A DNA stretch of 64,000 nt from Craurococcus roseus. Lineage in GTDB: Bacteria > Pseudomonadota > Alphaproteobacteria > Acetobacterales > Acetobacteraceae. Positions 40,576-49,228 of the stretch are shown here, piece after piece. Location: the NCBI RefSeq assembly GCF_039523795.1, contig NZ_BAAAFZ010000060.1:124001-188000 (forward strand), written 5' to 3'. The notes under the pieces were generated by a model, which was not told where the DNA came from, did not search any database, and worked only from the letters and a program-made list of their open reading frames with translations. The first letter of the stretch is position 1. Each line of letters opens with the position of its first letter. The translations under genes were made by a program, and so were the position numbers.

Positions 40576-41961
40576 ATGGAATCCGCAGCCCTGTTCTGGA
40601 ACGACGTCGCGCTGGAAGCCAACAAAGAGGAGCACACCGGCCCCTTCCCGCGCGAAGCGGCCGGCCCGACCTACTCCGCCCGCGTCCTGGCGATGGCGCA
40701 CGCCGCCATGGCCGACGCCTTCGCCGCGGCGCACCTGGGGAACGGCGGCACGCCGCCGTTCGCGCCGTTCTTCACCGCCGCCGCCCCCGCCGGCGCGGCG
40801 TCGCCGGCGGCGGCGCTGGCCGGCGCGGCGCACACCGTGCTCTCGGCCGTCCACACCCGGCAGCGGCCCTTCTTCGACGAGCGGCTCGCCGCCTTCCAAG
40901 CGGTCCTCGCCGCCGCCGGCGTGCCCGTGGCGGAGGTGGAGAACGGGTTGGGGTTCGGCCGCACGGTCGGCGACGCCATCCTCGGCCAGCGCGCGAGCGA
41001 CGGTTCGCAGGACCCGACCAACAGCAACAGCGAAAGCCCCTACGAGCCGGGCGGCCTGCCGGGCCTGCACGACGCCGACCCCTTGAACCCGAACCAAGGC
41101 TTCTACGGCTGGCGCTACGGCAAGGTGGCGCCCTTCGTGCTCCGCCCGCACGAGATGCTGGAAGCGCTGCCCCCGCCGCCGCCGCTGCTGCACGAAGCGG
41201 CCTACGTCGACGACTACGTCGAGGTCTACGGCAAGGGCGCGCGCGCGGGCGGCACCCGCACGGCCGAGGAGACCGAGACCGGCATCTTCTGGGCCTACGA
41301 CGGCGTCGAGAAGATCGGCACCCCGCCGCGGCTCTACAACCAGGTCATCCGCGCGGTGGGCCTGGCGGACGGGCTGGGCGCGGACGACGCGAACGACGCC
41401 AAGTGGGCGGCGCTGCTGGCCCAGGCCAACCTGGCGCTGGCCGACGCCGGCACCGTCGCCTGGCACGCAAAGTACCTCTACAACGTGTGGCGCCCGGTGG
41501 TCGGCGTCCGCCGGCACGTCGCTCTGCCCGACCGGCCGGACGCGGACCGCGACCCGGCCTGGGAGCCGCTCGGCGCCCCGGCGTCCAACCAGTCGAACAA
41601 CGGCCAGGACTTCACGCCGCCCTTCCCGGCCTACCCGTCCGGCCATGCCACCTTCGGCGCCGCCGCCTTCACGGTGCTGCGGGAATTCCGGGCGCGGCAA
41701 GGGGCGGCCGACCCCGACGTGATCAACATCGACTTCATGTCCGACGAGTTCAAAACGGGCACCACGGACGCGGCGGGCGTGGCACGGCCGGAGGTCACGC
41801 GGAACTTCACTAGCATCGAAGAGATGATCACGCAGAACCTGGAAAGCCGCGTGTTCCTCGGCGTCCACTGGCGCTTCGACGGCGTGGGCGGCCGGGAAAG
41901 CGGCGCGAAGGTCGGGCAGCGCGTGGCGGAACGGGCCTACGTCCTGACGCCGGCCGCCTGA
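40576..41961 (+). CDS. Vanadium-dependent haloperoxidase / PAP2-type protein
   Basis: 461 residues from the ATG at 40576 (GGAGGCG site). The three phosphatase/haloperoxidase motifs are intact: K299-x6-RP (KYLYNVWRP), PSGH at 354-357 and SR-x5-H-x3-D at 424-435 (SRVFLGVHWRFD). His431 is the vanadate ligand candidate and His357 the acid-base. The family oxidises halides with peroxide, but some bacterial members are phosphatases; the sequence does not decide. No signal peptide is apparent. A strong hairpin follows the stop. It stands alone, divergent from the dioxygenase. Confidence 0.9.
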   Translation: MESAALFWNDVALEANKEEHTGPFPREAAGPTYSARVLAMAHAAMADAFAAAHLGNGGTPPFAPFFTAAAPAGAASPAAALAGAAHTVLSAVHTRQRPFFDERLAAFQAVLAAAGVPVAEVENGLGFGRTVGDAILGQRASDGSQDPTNSNSESPYEPGGLPGLHDADPLNPNQGFYGWRYGKVAPFVLRPHEMLEALPPPPPLLHEAAYVDDYVEVYGKGARAGGTRTAEETETGIFWAYDGVEKIGTPPRLYNQVIRAVGLADGLGADDANDAKWAALLAQANLALADAGTVAWHAKYLYNVWRPVVGVRRHVALPDRPDADRDPAWEPLGAPASNQSNNGQDFTPPFPAYPSGHATFGAAAFTVLREFRARQGAADPDVINIDFMSDEFKTGTTDAAGVARPEVTRNFTSIEEMITQNLESRVFLGVHWRFDGVGGRESGAKVGQRVAERAYVLTPAA

Positions 41962-41973
41962 AGCGTCGAAAAC

Positions 41974-42007
41974 GGCGCGGCGCGACCCCCGCGGGTCGCG
42001 CCGCGCC
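41974..42007 (+). terminator. Strong hairpin terminator after the haloperoxidase gene
   Basis: A perfect 15-bp stem (GGCGCGGCGCGACCC / GGGTCGCGCCGCGCC, 4-base loop) starts 12 bases after the stop. There is no T-tract, but the stem is exceptionally stable. It separates this gene from the methyltransferase remnant that starts at 42025. Confidence 0.7.
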
Positions 42008-42024
42008 CTTGCGGAAACGATTCC

Positions 42025-42905
42025 ATGGGCGCGCCGACCATCCGGGACCTCGTCGAACGCTTCGCCGTGTCGAGCAGGGCGCTCGCCGCCCTGGGCGCCG
42101 CAATGCAGGCGCGCGCGACGGGAACGCCGCTCGACCCCGCCGTCCAGGCGCGCGGCACCTCGTCGAGCAGGCAAACCCGGCCGAACTCCGCCCGGTGCTC
42201 GGCGGCATCCGCACCGAGTTGCTCCTCGGCGCCCGCTTGGTGTCGGAAGCGCCGCCCGGCACCGCCTGGTCGTCCACCGACCCCGCCGTGCTCCAGGCGG
42301 CCGGGGACGTGTCGACGGCGTTCCCCGCCGCGTTGGAGCGGACGATCGCGCCGCGGCTCGACGGCTTGGCCGAGCGCCTCGCCGCCGCGGACGCCGCGTT
42401 CCTCGATGTCGGCGTGGGCGTCGCCGCGATGGCGGTCGAGATGGTCCGCCGGTGGCCGTCGCTGCGCGTGGTCGGCGTCGACCCTTTGGCGGCGTCGATC
42501 GCGCTGGCGCGCGACAACGTCGGCGCGGCCGGGCTCGCGGACCGCATCGAACTGCGCGAACAGGGCGCGGAAGACCTGCCCGACGAGGGCCGCTTCGACC
42601 TCGCGTGGGTGCCGGGCGTCTTCATCCCCGAACGGGCGCTGCCGCCCGTCCTGGAGCGCGTCCGCCGGGTGCTCCGCCCCGGGGGCTGGCTCCTGCTGGC
42701 CTTCACCGGCCCTGGCGCCGACCCGCTGGCGACAGCCCTCGCGCGGCTCCGGACAGCCCTGTGGGGAGGCGCCCAACTGGCCCCGGCCGAGTTCGAGGGC
42801 CTGCTCGCGCGGTCCGGGCTGGTCGACGTCACGTCCTTGCCGGGCCCGCCCGGCTCGACCGTCGCCATGATGGCGGGGCGCCGCCCGGGAGCGGCATCGG
42901 CGTAG
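42025..42905 (+). pseudogene. Class I SAM-dependent methyltransferase, frameshifted
   Basis: The natural start is the ATG at 42025 (MGAPTIRDLVERFAVSSRAL), which is good protein up to DPAVQAR near 42155. From there the sense continues only in another frame: HLVEQANPAELRPVLGGIRT, then a Rossmann SAM site FLDVGVGVAAMAVEM, VVGVDPLAAS, and RRVLRPGGWLLLAF to the stop at 42905. The change equals loss of one base (or gain of two) around the GCGCGCGG run at 42150-42158. Either the gene is a recent pseudogene or the sequence has an error there. Substrate unknown. Confidence 0.8.
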
Positions 42906-42947
42906 CGGCCCGCTGCCGCGGAGCCGCCGAAGGCCCGCCCGGAGGCG

Positions 42948-43874
42948 TCACCCCCACGGGTTGCGCCCGCCGCCGCCCCAAGGCGAATACTGCCGCGGCA
43001 TCGCCGACCGCTGCGGCACCGGCGCCGCCGGCGACATCGCCAGCAGCCGCGCCACCCGCTCCTCCGTCGGCGGGTGGGTGGAGAACAGCGCGTCCATCCG
43101 CAAGCCCGACAGCGGGTTCACGATGAACATGTGCGCGGTCGCCGGATTCGCCTCAGCCGCTTGGTTGATCCTCCCGTGCTTGTAGTGCTCCAGCTTTTGC
43201 AAGCCGGAGGCCAGCCAGCGCGGGTCGCCGCAGATCTCGGCGCCGATCCGGTCCGCTTCGTACTCGCGGGAGCGGCTGATCGCCGTCTGCACCAGCATGG
43301 CCGCGATCGGCCCGACGATCAGCAGCAACAGCGCCCCGAGCGGGCCGAAGGGGTTCTGCCGCCCCTGCTCGTCCCGCCCGCCGAACAGGAAGCCGAACTG
43401 CGCCAGCATCCCGATGGCGCCGGCGAGCGTCGCAGTGACCGTCATGATGAGCGTGTCGCGGTTCTTGATGTGCGCCAGCTCGTGCGCCACCACGCCCGCC
43501 ACCTCTTCCTCGTCCATCAGGTCGAGCAGGCCGGCATTTACCGCGACCGCGCCCTTCTCCGGGCTGCGCCCGGTTGCGAAGGCGTTGGGCTGGTCCTCGT
43601 GGATGACGTAGAGCGCCGGCATCGGCAGCCCGGCCCGTTCCGCCAGCGCCTCCACCATCCGGTAGAGGCGCGGCGCGCTTTCGGGCGCGATCGGCTCAGC
43701 GTTGTGCATGGAGAGCACCACACGGTCGCTGTTCCACCACGCCCAAAGGTTGGTGGCGCAGGCGAGCAGGAAGGCGATCACCATCCCCTGCCGCCCGCCC
43801 ATGGCGTAGCCGATGCCGACGAACAAGGCGGTGAGCCCCGCCAGCAGCACCGCCGTCCGCAGATACCCGTTCAT
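42948..43874 (-). CDS. htpX: HtpX-type membrane zinc metalloprotease (M48)
   Basis: 308 residues from the ATG at 43874. Two N-terminal membrane helices (RTAVLLAGLTALFVGIGYAM, GMVIAFLLACATNLWAWW) precede the catalytic HELAH (131-135). A third membrane region follows (FGPLGALLLLIVGPIAAML), then the third zinc ligand in SREYEADRIGAEICGD. The C-terminal 30 residues are Pro/Gly-rich. HtpX degrades misfolded inner-membrane proteins. The adjacency to a DUF1674 gene on the other strand is a recurrent alphaproteobacterial arrangement. The active site is intact. Confidence 0.94.
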   Translation of the reverse strand: MNGYLRTAVLLAGLTALFVGIGYAMGGRQGMVIAFLLACATNLWAWWNSDRVVLSMHNAEPIAPESAPRLYRMVEALAERAGLPMPALYVIHEDQPNAFATGRSPEKGAVAVNAGLLDLMDEEEVAGVVAHELAHIKNRDTLIMTVTATLAGAIGMLAQFGFLFGGRDEQGRQNPFGPLGALLLLIVGPIAAMLVQTAISRSREYEADRIGAEICGDPRWLASGLQKLEHYKHGRINQAAEANPATAHMFIVNPLSGLRMDALFSTHPPTEERVARLLAMSPAAPVPQRSAMPRQYSPWGGGGRNPWG

Positions 43875-43983
43875 GCCCGCCCGCGCCTCCGCCCGCGCCC
43901 GCCCGCGGCGATCCGCGCCAAACGGCCGGAAGCGGCCAGAAAAAGGTGGCGGGATGCCAGGGGTCGCACCCAGATGAAGGCAC

Positions 43984-44319
43984 ATGAGCGAAGCGACACA
44001 AGGGGCCTCTCCCCGTGCCCCCGCCGGCGCGGCCGACGCCGCCGAGCGGCGGGCGCAGGTCCCGATCTCCCCTAACGACCCGGCGGCCCCCGTGCCGCCG
44101 GTGCCGCCGCCTCCCCCCGGCCCGGACCTGCCGGAGCCGCCGGTGAAGGACCCGCCCGGCCCGGACGCGCCACTCCCGGGCGAAGACCCGGACCCGACGC
44201 CCGCCGGCGATCCGCCCACGGACCCGCCGGTGCGCATGAAGGAGGTCGGCGGCCCCACCGGCCCGGAGCCCACGCGCTACGGGGATTGGGAACGGAAGGG
44301 TCGCGCCTACGACTTCTGA
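43984..44319 (+). CDS. DUF1674 / SDHAF4-like protein with proline-rich extension
   Basis: 111 residues. The last 25 residues (EVGGPTGPEPTRYGDWERKG followed by RAYDF) are the diagnostic end of the DUF1674 family, which includes the eukaryotic succinate dehydrogenase assembly factor 4. That factor binds flavinylated SDHA and protects it before complex assembly. Typical members have about 60-100 residues. Here the first 85 are an extended Pro/Asp/Gly-rich segment (PPVPPPPPGPDLPEPPVKDP) that is probably disordered. Divergent from htpX. Confidence 0.85.
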   Translation: MSEATQGASPRAPAGAADAAERRAQVPISPNDPAAPVPPVPPPPPGPDLPEPPVKDPPGPDAPLPGEDPDPTPAGDPPTDPPVRMKEVGGPTGPEPTRYGDWERKGRAYDF

Positions 44320-44529
44320 TGAGGCCGCCGCCGGGCGGGCCCGCCAGGACGGAGCGGGAACGCGCTAGCGTGTTCCCCGTCGACGGTGCCACGAGCCCTG
44401 GTGGGTACGCCCGGCCCTCGGCGAGTCAGCGATTCGTTCCCGCGACTCGGGGCAGGCGCCTGATTCCACTTGCTTTGTGCCCAGCGCATCGGGCGCGACC
44501 TTCACGCTTCGTTCGCGCGGCCGCACCGA

Positions 44530-45648
44530 CTACCTCTCGCAAAGGACGAACACCGTGCTCCGGTGCGCCGCCTCGCCCACCTCGATGGCGCTGCGCTCGG
44601 TTCCGCGGCTCTCCGCCACCGCCGGGGACAGCCCCGCACGGCGGAGGAATTCCAGCGCTTCCGTACCCTTTATGGCGAAGTTGACGTTCTGGGGAATGTC
44701 GCCCGAGCGGGCGGCGACGAGGGCCGCGTTCAGCTTGGCCACCACCACGCCCATGACGTTGCCCTGCCGGTCGAGCAGCGGGCCGCCGGAGTTTCCGGGC
44801 TGCACCGGGGCGCTGATCTGGAACCGGCCCTGGTGGTCCGCGAAGCCGGACAGCGCGCTGACCTCGCCGGTGGTCAGGGTCGGGCCGGAGGACAGCAGCC
44901 CGGCCAACGGAAACCCGTAGGTGACGACCGCTTCCCCGCGCCGGACGTCGGGACCGCCGCGGAACGTCAGGGCCGGACCGGGATTGCCCGGCACGGCAAT
45001 CAGGGCGAGGTCCCGCTGCACGTCCACCCGCGCCGGCGGAGTCGCGGCCAGGGTCCGGCCGTCCGGGGTCCGGATGAGGACGCGATTGCAGCCGTTGATG
45101 ACGTGTTGGTTCGTCAGCACCCGGTCCGGCGCGACCACGAAGCCGGTGCCGGACGAAGCGCGGACGTGGGGGTTGGGGCGGACGATGGCGGGCGCGGAGC
45201 CGGCTACGCCGGCGGCGGCGGTGCGGCCGGGGGTGGCGGCCGCCGCCGGAGCGGCCGCAGCCGGCCCGGGCGGCACGGGCTCGGGGGCGCCCATGGCACC
45301 CGGCAACGGCGCCACGGATTGCGGCCCGACGGCCACCACCCGCACCGCGCAAACATCCTGGTCTTCCAGCCTGGCTTCCCGCCCGTCGAGCAGGAGCATG
45401 CGGATGTCGAAGCGGCAGCCGGCGGCCTCCGACGGGCGCAGCGAGAAGTTCCCGTCCGGCCCCATCGGCCGGGGCAGCAGGTTGCGCCCCCAATCGTTCG
45501 CGGCGCCGCGCGGCGACCGCACGGCGTTCAGCTCCATGACCTGCTGGCCGGTGCGGTTCACGACGCGGAACGGCTCCTGCGCCGCGGCCGGGACGGATGC
45601 GACCAGGGTCAAGCCGAGGGCCAGGACGCGCTGCATGACTCGGCACAT
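44530..45648 (-). CDS. Secreted trypsin-like serine protease (S1C/DegP-like core)
   Basis: 372 residues with a signal peptide (VLALGLTLVASVPAAAQ). Residues 25-105 form an unknown cysteine-containing domain (FRVVNRTGQQVMELNAVRSP), followed by an Ala/Pro linker. The protease core from about 163 has the triad His182 (TNQHVI), Asp213 (QRDLALI) and Ser287 (PGNSGGP). There is no PDZ domain, so it is shorter than DegP (about 470). It probably acts in the periplasm. ATG at 45648 or 45636 could start it. The 210 bases after the stop hold nothing recognisable. Confidence 0.85.
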   Translation of the reverse strand: MCRVMQRVLALGLTLVASVPAAAQEPFRVVNRTGQQVMELNAVRSPRGAANDWGRNLLPRPMGPDGNFSLRPSEAAGCRFDIRMLLLDGREARLEDQDVCAVRVVAVGPQSVAPLPGAMGAPEPVPPGPAAAAPAAAATPGRTAAAGVAGSAPAIVRPNPHVRASSGTGFVVAPDRVLTNQHVINGCNRVLIRTPDGRTLAATPPARVDVQRDLALIAVPGNPGPALTFRGGPDVRRGEAVVTYGFPLAGLLSSGPTLTTGEVSALSGFADHQGRFQISAPVQPGNSGGPLLDRQGNVMGVVVAKLNAALVAARSGDIPQNVNFAIKGTEALEFLRRAGLSPAVAESRGTERSAIEVGEAAHRSTVFVLCER

Positions 45649-45669
45649 ACTCCAGCGGGGTCTCTCGCC

Positions 45670-46479
45670 CTATTGTGTGGCATTCCTTGCGGGGGCGAAG
45701 CAATCACAGATCGCGGCGAGCCGAGTCCAAACTTCCTGTGACCGGCTAGGCGCCCGGGCGCCGTTCGGTTGTCGCACGGCAGACCATCGGCCCGGGAACG
45801 CCCGGTCCAGTTCCGCCGCGAGCGTCCGAGCCACGCCCAAGCCGATCACCGCGACATGGAACGGCGCCAACGCCGTCAGCAGCGCCCCTTGGTAAAGCCG
45901 CCAGCTCTCCCGCAACGCGAACGCGTCGAGCGCGGCCCCGCCGTGGCGCCGCACCGACGGCACCGCCAGCGCCGCCAAAGACGCGTCGGTCAACCAAACG
46001 CCGCGCGCCCGGAGCCGGTGCAACAGCGCGGCCTTGGCCGCCAGCCGGGGCGGCGCCTCCTTTCCGGCGCCGCGGGCGATGACGGGCCAAGCCGGGCAAT
46101 CCGCGCCTTCGGCCGCCGCCATCAACCGCCAGAACTGCGGGGTGCCGCCCTTCGGCCGGCCTCCGGGCCCGAGCGGCCCTTCCAGCAGTTCCGGTTCGCC
46201 GTAGCCCGCGCAGTAGATGTGGCGCACGAACCGCGTCGGCCCCGGCCAATCGAGGCCGGGCGGCAGCGCCACCCTATAGGTGAGGTCGGCGGCGCTGGTG
46301 GCGATGTGGCTTTCCGCCAACAGCAGCACGCGCACCCGCTCCGGGCGCCAGGCTTGGCGGCATTCCTCGGCGGCCACCGCAGCCTCCGGCGGCTCCGCCA
46401 GCGGCAAACGCGCCGCGAGCGCCGCCACCGCGCCCTCCAGCGCGGCCGCGGACATTTCCCCGAAACCTTTCTCTGGCAT
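45670..46479 (-). CDS. Conserved protein of unknown function
   Basis: 269 residues from an ATG at 46479 directly preceded by GGGAGGAC. The core reads RVRVLLLAESHIATSAADLT, then TRFVRHIYCAGYGEPELLEG and GGTPQFWRLMAAAEG, later LRARGVWLTDASLAALAV and HVAVIGLGVARTLAAEL. The alternating strands and helices suggest an alpha/beta (possibly uracil-DNA-glycosylase-like) fold, but I cannot confirm any family. No signal peptide or membrane segment. It is followed 21 bases later by the protease gene, possibly as an operon. Confidence 0.65.
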   Translation of the reverse strand: MPEKGFGEMSAAALEGAVAALAARLPLAEPPEAAVAAEECRQAWRPERVRVLLLAESHIATSAADLTYRVALPPGLDWPGPTRFVRHIYCAGYGEPELLEGPLGPGGRPKGGTPQFWRLMAAAEGADCPAWPVIARGAGKEAPPRLAAKAALLHRLRARGVWLTDASLAALAVPSVRRHGGAALDAFALRESWRLYQGALLTALAPFHVAVIGLGVARTLAAELDRAFPGRWSAVRQPNGARAPSRSQEVWTRLAAICDCFAPARNATQ

Positions 46480-46810
46480 GGTCCTCCCGTGTCTCGTTCT
46501 CCAGTTCCGAAAGCCGCCGGCGTGGCGGGCGTCGCCCGCAGGCATTGCGGACCGCGAGTTCGACACGGCTCCCCGGCATCGACCTTGTGATGGGGGTCAT
46601 TGCCCGCATCGTCACGTCGGCGCCACGGTGCCGTCGCACTCCCGCGCGTAACCTGAAGGCAGGGAGGAGACACCGGCCTCGGAACCGGATCGGATTCGTT
46701 ACGTTACGAGACCGCCGCAACGTCTATCATTGAACGGTGGTGGTCCAGGGCGGGAAGGGGCTGAGCCCCGCGCCGGGACGGCGGCGCCGTTCGATCAGGA
46801 GTCGACTCGT
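46480..46810. other. Intergenic region before the alpha-glucosidase gene
   Basis: These 331 bases hold no gene I can support. A weak promoter is possible: TTACGA (46704-46709) and TATCAT (46725-46730), 15 bases apart, preceded by a small GTTAC/GTTAC direct repeat. Nothing else is recognisable. Confidence 0.45.
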
Positions 46811-48478
46811 ATGGGGCATTTGGGTTCTGACGGCACCGCCGAGTGGTGGCGCGGCGCCGTCCTCTACCAGGTTTATCCGCGCAGCTTCCAGGACAGCGAC
46901 GGCGACGGCGTCGGCGACCTCCCGGGCCTGATCGACCGCCTGGACCACATCGCCGACCTGGGCGTGGACGCGATCTGGGTCTGCCCCTTCTACCCCTCGC
47001 CCCAGCGCGACTTCGGCTACGACATTTCCGACCACTGCGCCGTGGACCCGGCGTTCGGCCGGCTGGAGGACGTGGACCGCCTGATCGCCGCCGCCCACAC
47101 CCGCGGCCTGCGCGTGCTGCTCGACCTCGTGGGCGGCCACACCTCCGACCGCCACCCCTGGTTCGCGGCGAGCCGGCGCAACCGCGAAGCGCCGACCGGC
47201 GACTGGTACGTCTGGGCCGACCCGCGGCCGGACGGCACGCCGCCCAACAATTGGCTCAGCGTCTTCGGCGGCCCGGCCTGGACCTGGGAGCCGCGGCGGC
47301 GCCAGTACTACCTGCACCACTTCCTGAGCACCCAGCCGGCGCTCAACCTGCACAACCCCGCGGTGCAGGACGCGCTGCTCGGCATCGCAGAGTTCTGGCT
47401 GGAGCGCGGCGTGGACGGCTTCCGGCTGGACGCGCTCGACTTCTTCACCCACGACCCCGAACTGCGCGACAACCCGGCGAACCCGCCGCCGGACGGCTCC
47501 GTGCCGGCCAAGCTGTTCGGGATGCAGCGGCACGACCACGACATGATCCAGCCCGGCACCAAACCGGTGCTGCGGCGCCTGCGCGCGCTGCTGGACCGCT
47601 ACCCGGGCCGCGCCACGCTGGGCGAGGTCTCGTCGCAGGACGGCGCCTACCGGCGCATCGCCGGCTACACCGAAGGCCGCGACCACCTGCACATGGCGTA
47701 CACGCTGCGCCCGCTCCGCCACGGCTTCGACCACCCGACCGTCTCCGCGCTGCTGTCGGACGCCATCGCCACCTGCGAACGCGGCTGGCCCTGCTTCTCC
47801 TTCTCCAACCACGACGTCGAGCGCGCCGCGAGCCGCTGGGCGCCGGGCGGCCAGCCCGATCCGCGCATGACCCGCCTCCTGCTGGCCCTGCTGCTCTCCC
47901 TGCCGGGCAGCGCCTGCCTCTACCAGGGCGAGGAATTGGGCCTGCCGGAAGCGGTGCTGCGCGAGGCCGACATCCGCGACCCGTTCGGCCTCACCTACTG
48001 GCCGGAGTTCAAGGGCCGCGACGGCAGCCGCACGCCGATGCCCTGGCGCGGCGACCTGCCCCACGCCGGCTTCACCACGCCGCGCTCCACGCCCTGGCTG
48101 CCGGTGGCGGAAACGCACTACGACCTTTCCGTCTCCGAGCAGGAGATGGCGCCGGACAGCACGCTCGCGTTCACCCGCTCCCTGCTGCGGCTGCGGCGCG
48201 ACGAGCCGGCGCTGCGCCACGGTGAAGCCGAGTCGCTGGGCCTGCCGGCGCCGCTCTTCGGCTTCGCGCGCGAGGCGGCGGGGCGGCGCATCACCCTGCT
48301 GTTCAACCTGTCGGGCGGGGCCGTGGCGCTGCCGCCCGAACTCTCGGAAGGGCTGACGCCCCTGATCGGGCCGTCGGTCGCGGCGCGATCGCTGCCGGCC
48401 TGGGGATTCGCCGTGCTCGCCGAGGCCGAAACGGCGGTGATGGTGATGTCGCCGGTGAACGAGCTGGCGCCGGCCTGA
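46811..48478 (+). CDS. GH13 alpha-glucosidase (oligo-1,6-glucosidase-like)
   Basis: 555 residues from the ATG at 46811 (AGGAG ten bases upstream). The (beta/alpha)8 amylase fold is plain: AVLYQVYPRSFQDSDGDGVG, conserved region II GFRLDAL with nucleophile Asp207, region III acid/base Glu272 in LGEVSS, and region IV transition-state Asp335 in SNHDVERAASRW. The QYYLHHF and QPALNLHNPAVQDAL segments are typical of alpha-glucosidases rather than endo-amylases. It has no signal peptide, so it hydrolyses imported oligosaccharides in the cytoplasm. A hairpin follows the stop. Confidence 0.92.
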   Translation: MGHLGSDGTAEWWRGAVLYQVYPRSFQDSDGDGVGDLPGLIDRLDHIADLGVDAIWVCPFYPSPQRDFGYDISDHCAVDPAFGRLEDVDRLIAAAHTRGLRVLLDLVGGHTSDRHPWFAASRRNREAPTGDWYVWADPRPDGTPPNNWLSVFGGPAWTWEPRRRQYYLHHFLSTQPALNLHNPAVQDALLGIAEFWLERGVDGFRLDALDFFTHDPELRDNPANPPPDGSVPAKLFGMQRHDHDMIQPGTKPVLRRLRALLDRYPGRATLGEVSSQDGAYRRIAGYTEGRDHLHMAYTLRPLRHGFDHPTVSALLSDAIATCERGWPCFSFSNHDVERAASRWAPGGQPDPRMTRLLLALLLSLPGSACLYQGEELGLPEAVLREADIRDPFGLTYWPEFKGRDGSRTPMPWRGDLPHAGFTTPRSTPWLPVAETHYDLSVSEQEMAPDSTLAFTRSLLRLRRDEPALRHGEAESLGLPAPLFGFAREAAGRRITLLFNLSGGAVALPPELSEGLTPLIGPSVAARSLPAWGFAVLAEAETAVMVMSPVNELAPA

Positions 48479-48492
48479 GACGCTTCGCCGAC

Positions 48493-48518
48493 CCCGGCCC
48501 GCACAAGCGCGGGCCGGG
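48493..48518 (+). terminator. Hairpin after the alpha-glucosidase gene
   Basis: A perfect 10-bp stem (CCCGGCCCGC / GCGGGCCGGG, 6-base loop) begins 15 bases after the stop. No T-tract follows. Confidence 0.6.
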
Positions 48519-48608
48519 CCTGCGGACATCCGCGAGTGCGGACCAACCGCATGCGCCCGTTGCGTATTCCGCTGCAATACGCCATAACACGCACCGCGAG
48601 CGAGGGGC

Positions 48609-48851
48609 GTGGCAGGCATGGCGCGCGACGTGGTCACGGTTCGGCTGGATGCGGAGAAGCGCGCGGCGCTCGATGCGCTCGCGAGTGCCACCGACCGCGA
48701 CCGCAGCTACCTCATCAACGAAGCCATAGACGCCTATTTGAGCGTCCACCGCTGGCAGATCGCCCGCATCGAGAAAGGCGTCCGCCAAGCCGAAGCCGGC
48801 GACTTCGCAACCGATGAAGAAGTCGCCGCCGCCTTCGCCCGCTGGCGGTGA
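48609..48851 (+). CDS. RHH (CopG-type) antitoxin
   Basis: 80 residues from a GTG at 48609, or 77 from the ATG at 48618. The start DVVTVRLDAEKRAALDALAS, then RSYLINEAIDAYL, is a ribbon-helix-helix domain: a beta strand for DNA contact and two helices. The acidic C-terminal tail (EAGDFATDEEVAAAF) would wrap the toxin. It overlaps the toxin start by four bases (GTGA), the usual coupling that keeps antitoxin in excess. The dimer would also repress its own promoter. Confidence 0.85.
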   Translation: MAGMARDVVTVRLDAEKRAALDALASATDRDRSYLINEAIDAYLSVHRWQIARIEKGVRQAEAGDFATDEEVAAAFARWR

Positions 48852-49147
48852 TCGTCCGCTACACCCGGCAAGCCGTCGCCGATCTCGACGAAGCGCGCGC
48901 CTACATCGCCTTGGACCGCCCGCGAGTCGCGGAGGCGGTGGCCGCCCGCATCCGCGAGGCCATCGAGGGCCTCCGGCAATTTCCCGAGCGCGGGCGCGCA
49001 GGCCGGGTGCCCGGCACGCGCGAACTGGTGGTCCCGCGCACGCCGTTCGTGGTGCCCTACCGCATCGCCGGACGGGAGATCCAGGTGCTCGCCGTGCTGC
49101 ACGGCGCGCGCGCTTGGCCGCCGGAGGACGATGGCGCCGGGCCTTGA
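48848..49147 (+). CDS. ParE/RelE-superfamily toxin
   Basis: 99 residues from a GTG overlapping the antitoxin stop. The pattern VRYTRQAVADLDEARAYIAL, then LRQFPERGRAGRVPGTREL, then PFVVPYRIAGREIQVLAVLH and a final GARAWP is that of the ParE branch (gyrase-targeting), which shares its fold with RelE ribonucleases. The LVV..TPFVVPYRI strand and HGAR end are intact, so the toxin is probably active. It pairs with the RHH protein upstream. Confidence 0.87.
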   Translation: MIVRYTRQAVADLDEARAYIALDRPRVAEAVAARIREAIEGLRQFPERGRAGRVPGTRELVVPRTPFVVPYRIAGREIQVLAVLHGARAWPPEDDGAGP

Positions 49148-49228
49148 GCGCGGATCGCCGCGGAGCGATCGATCGGGCGCCGGGTGAGGACGCCGCCGCC
49201 GTGCGGACTCCTGCCCCGACGCTCCCGC

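Noticed and set aside
42009..42905. Annotating the methyltransferase as one intact gene from a TTG at 42009
   Set aside because: The first 50 residues of that frame are Arg-rich shadow sequence, while the true N-terminus is in the frame starting at 42025.
44320..44529. Possible tRNA or small gene between the DUF1674 gene and the protease gene
   Set aside because: No cloverleaf, T-loop sequence or supported reading frame was found.
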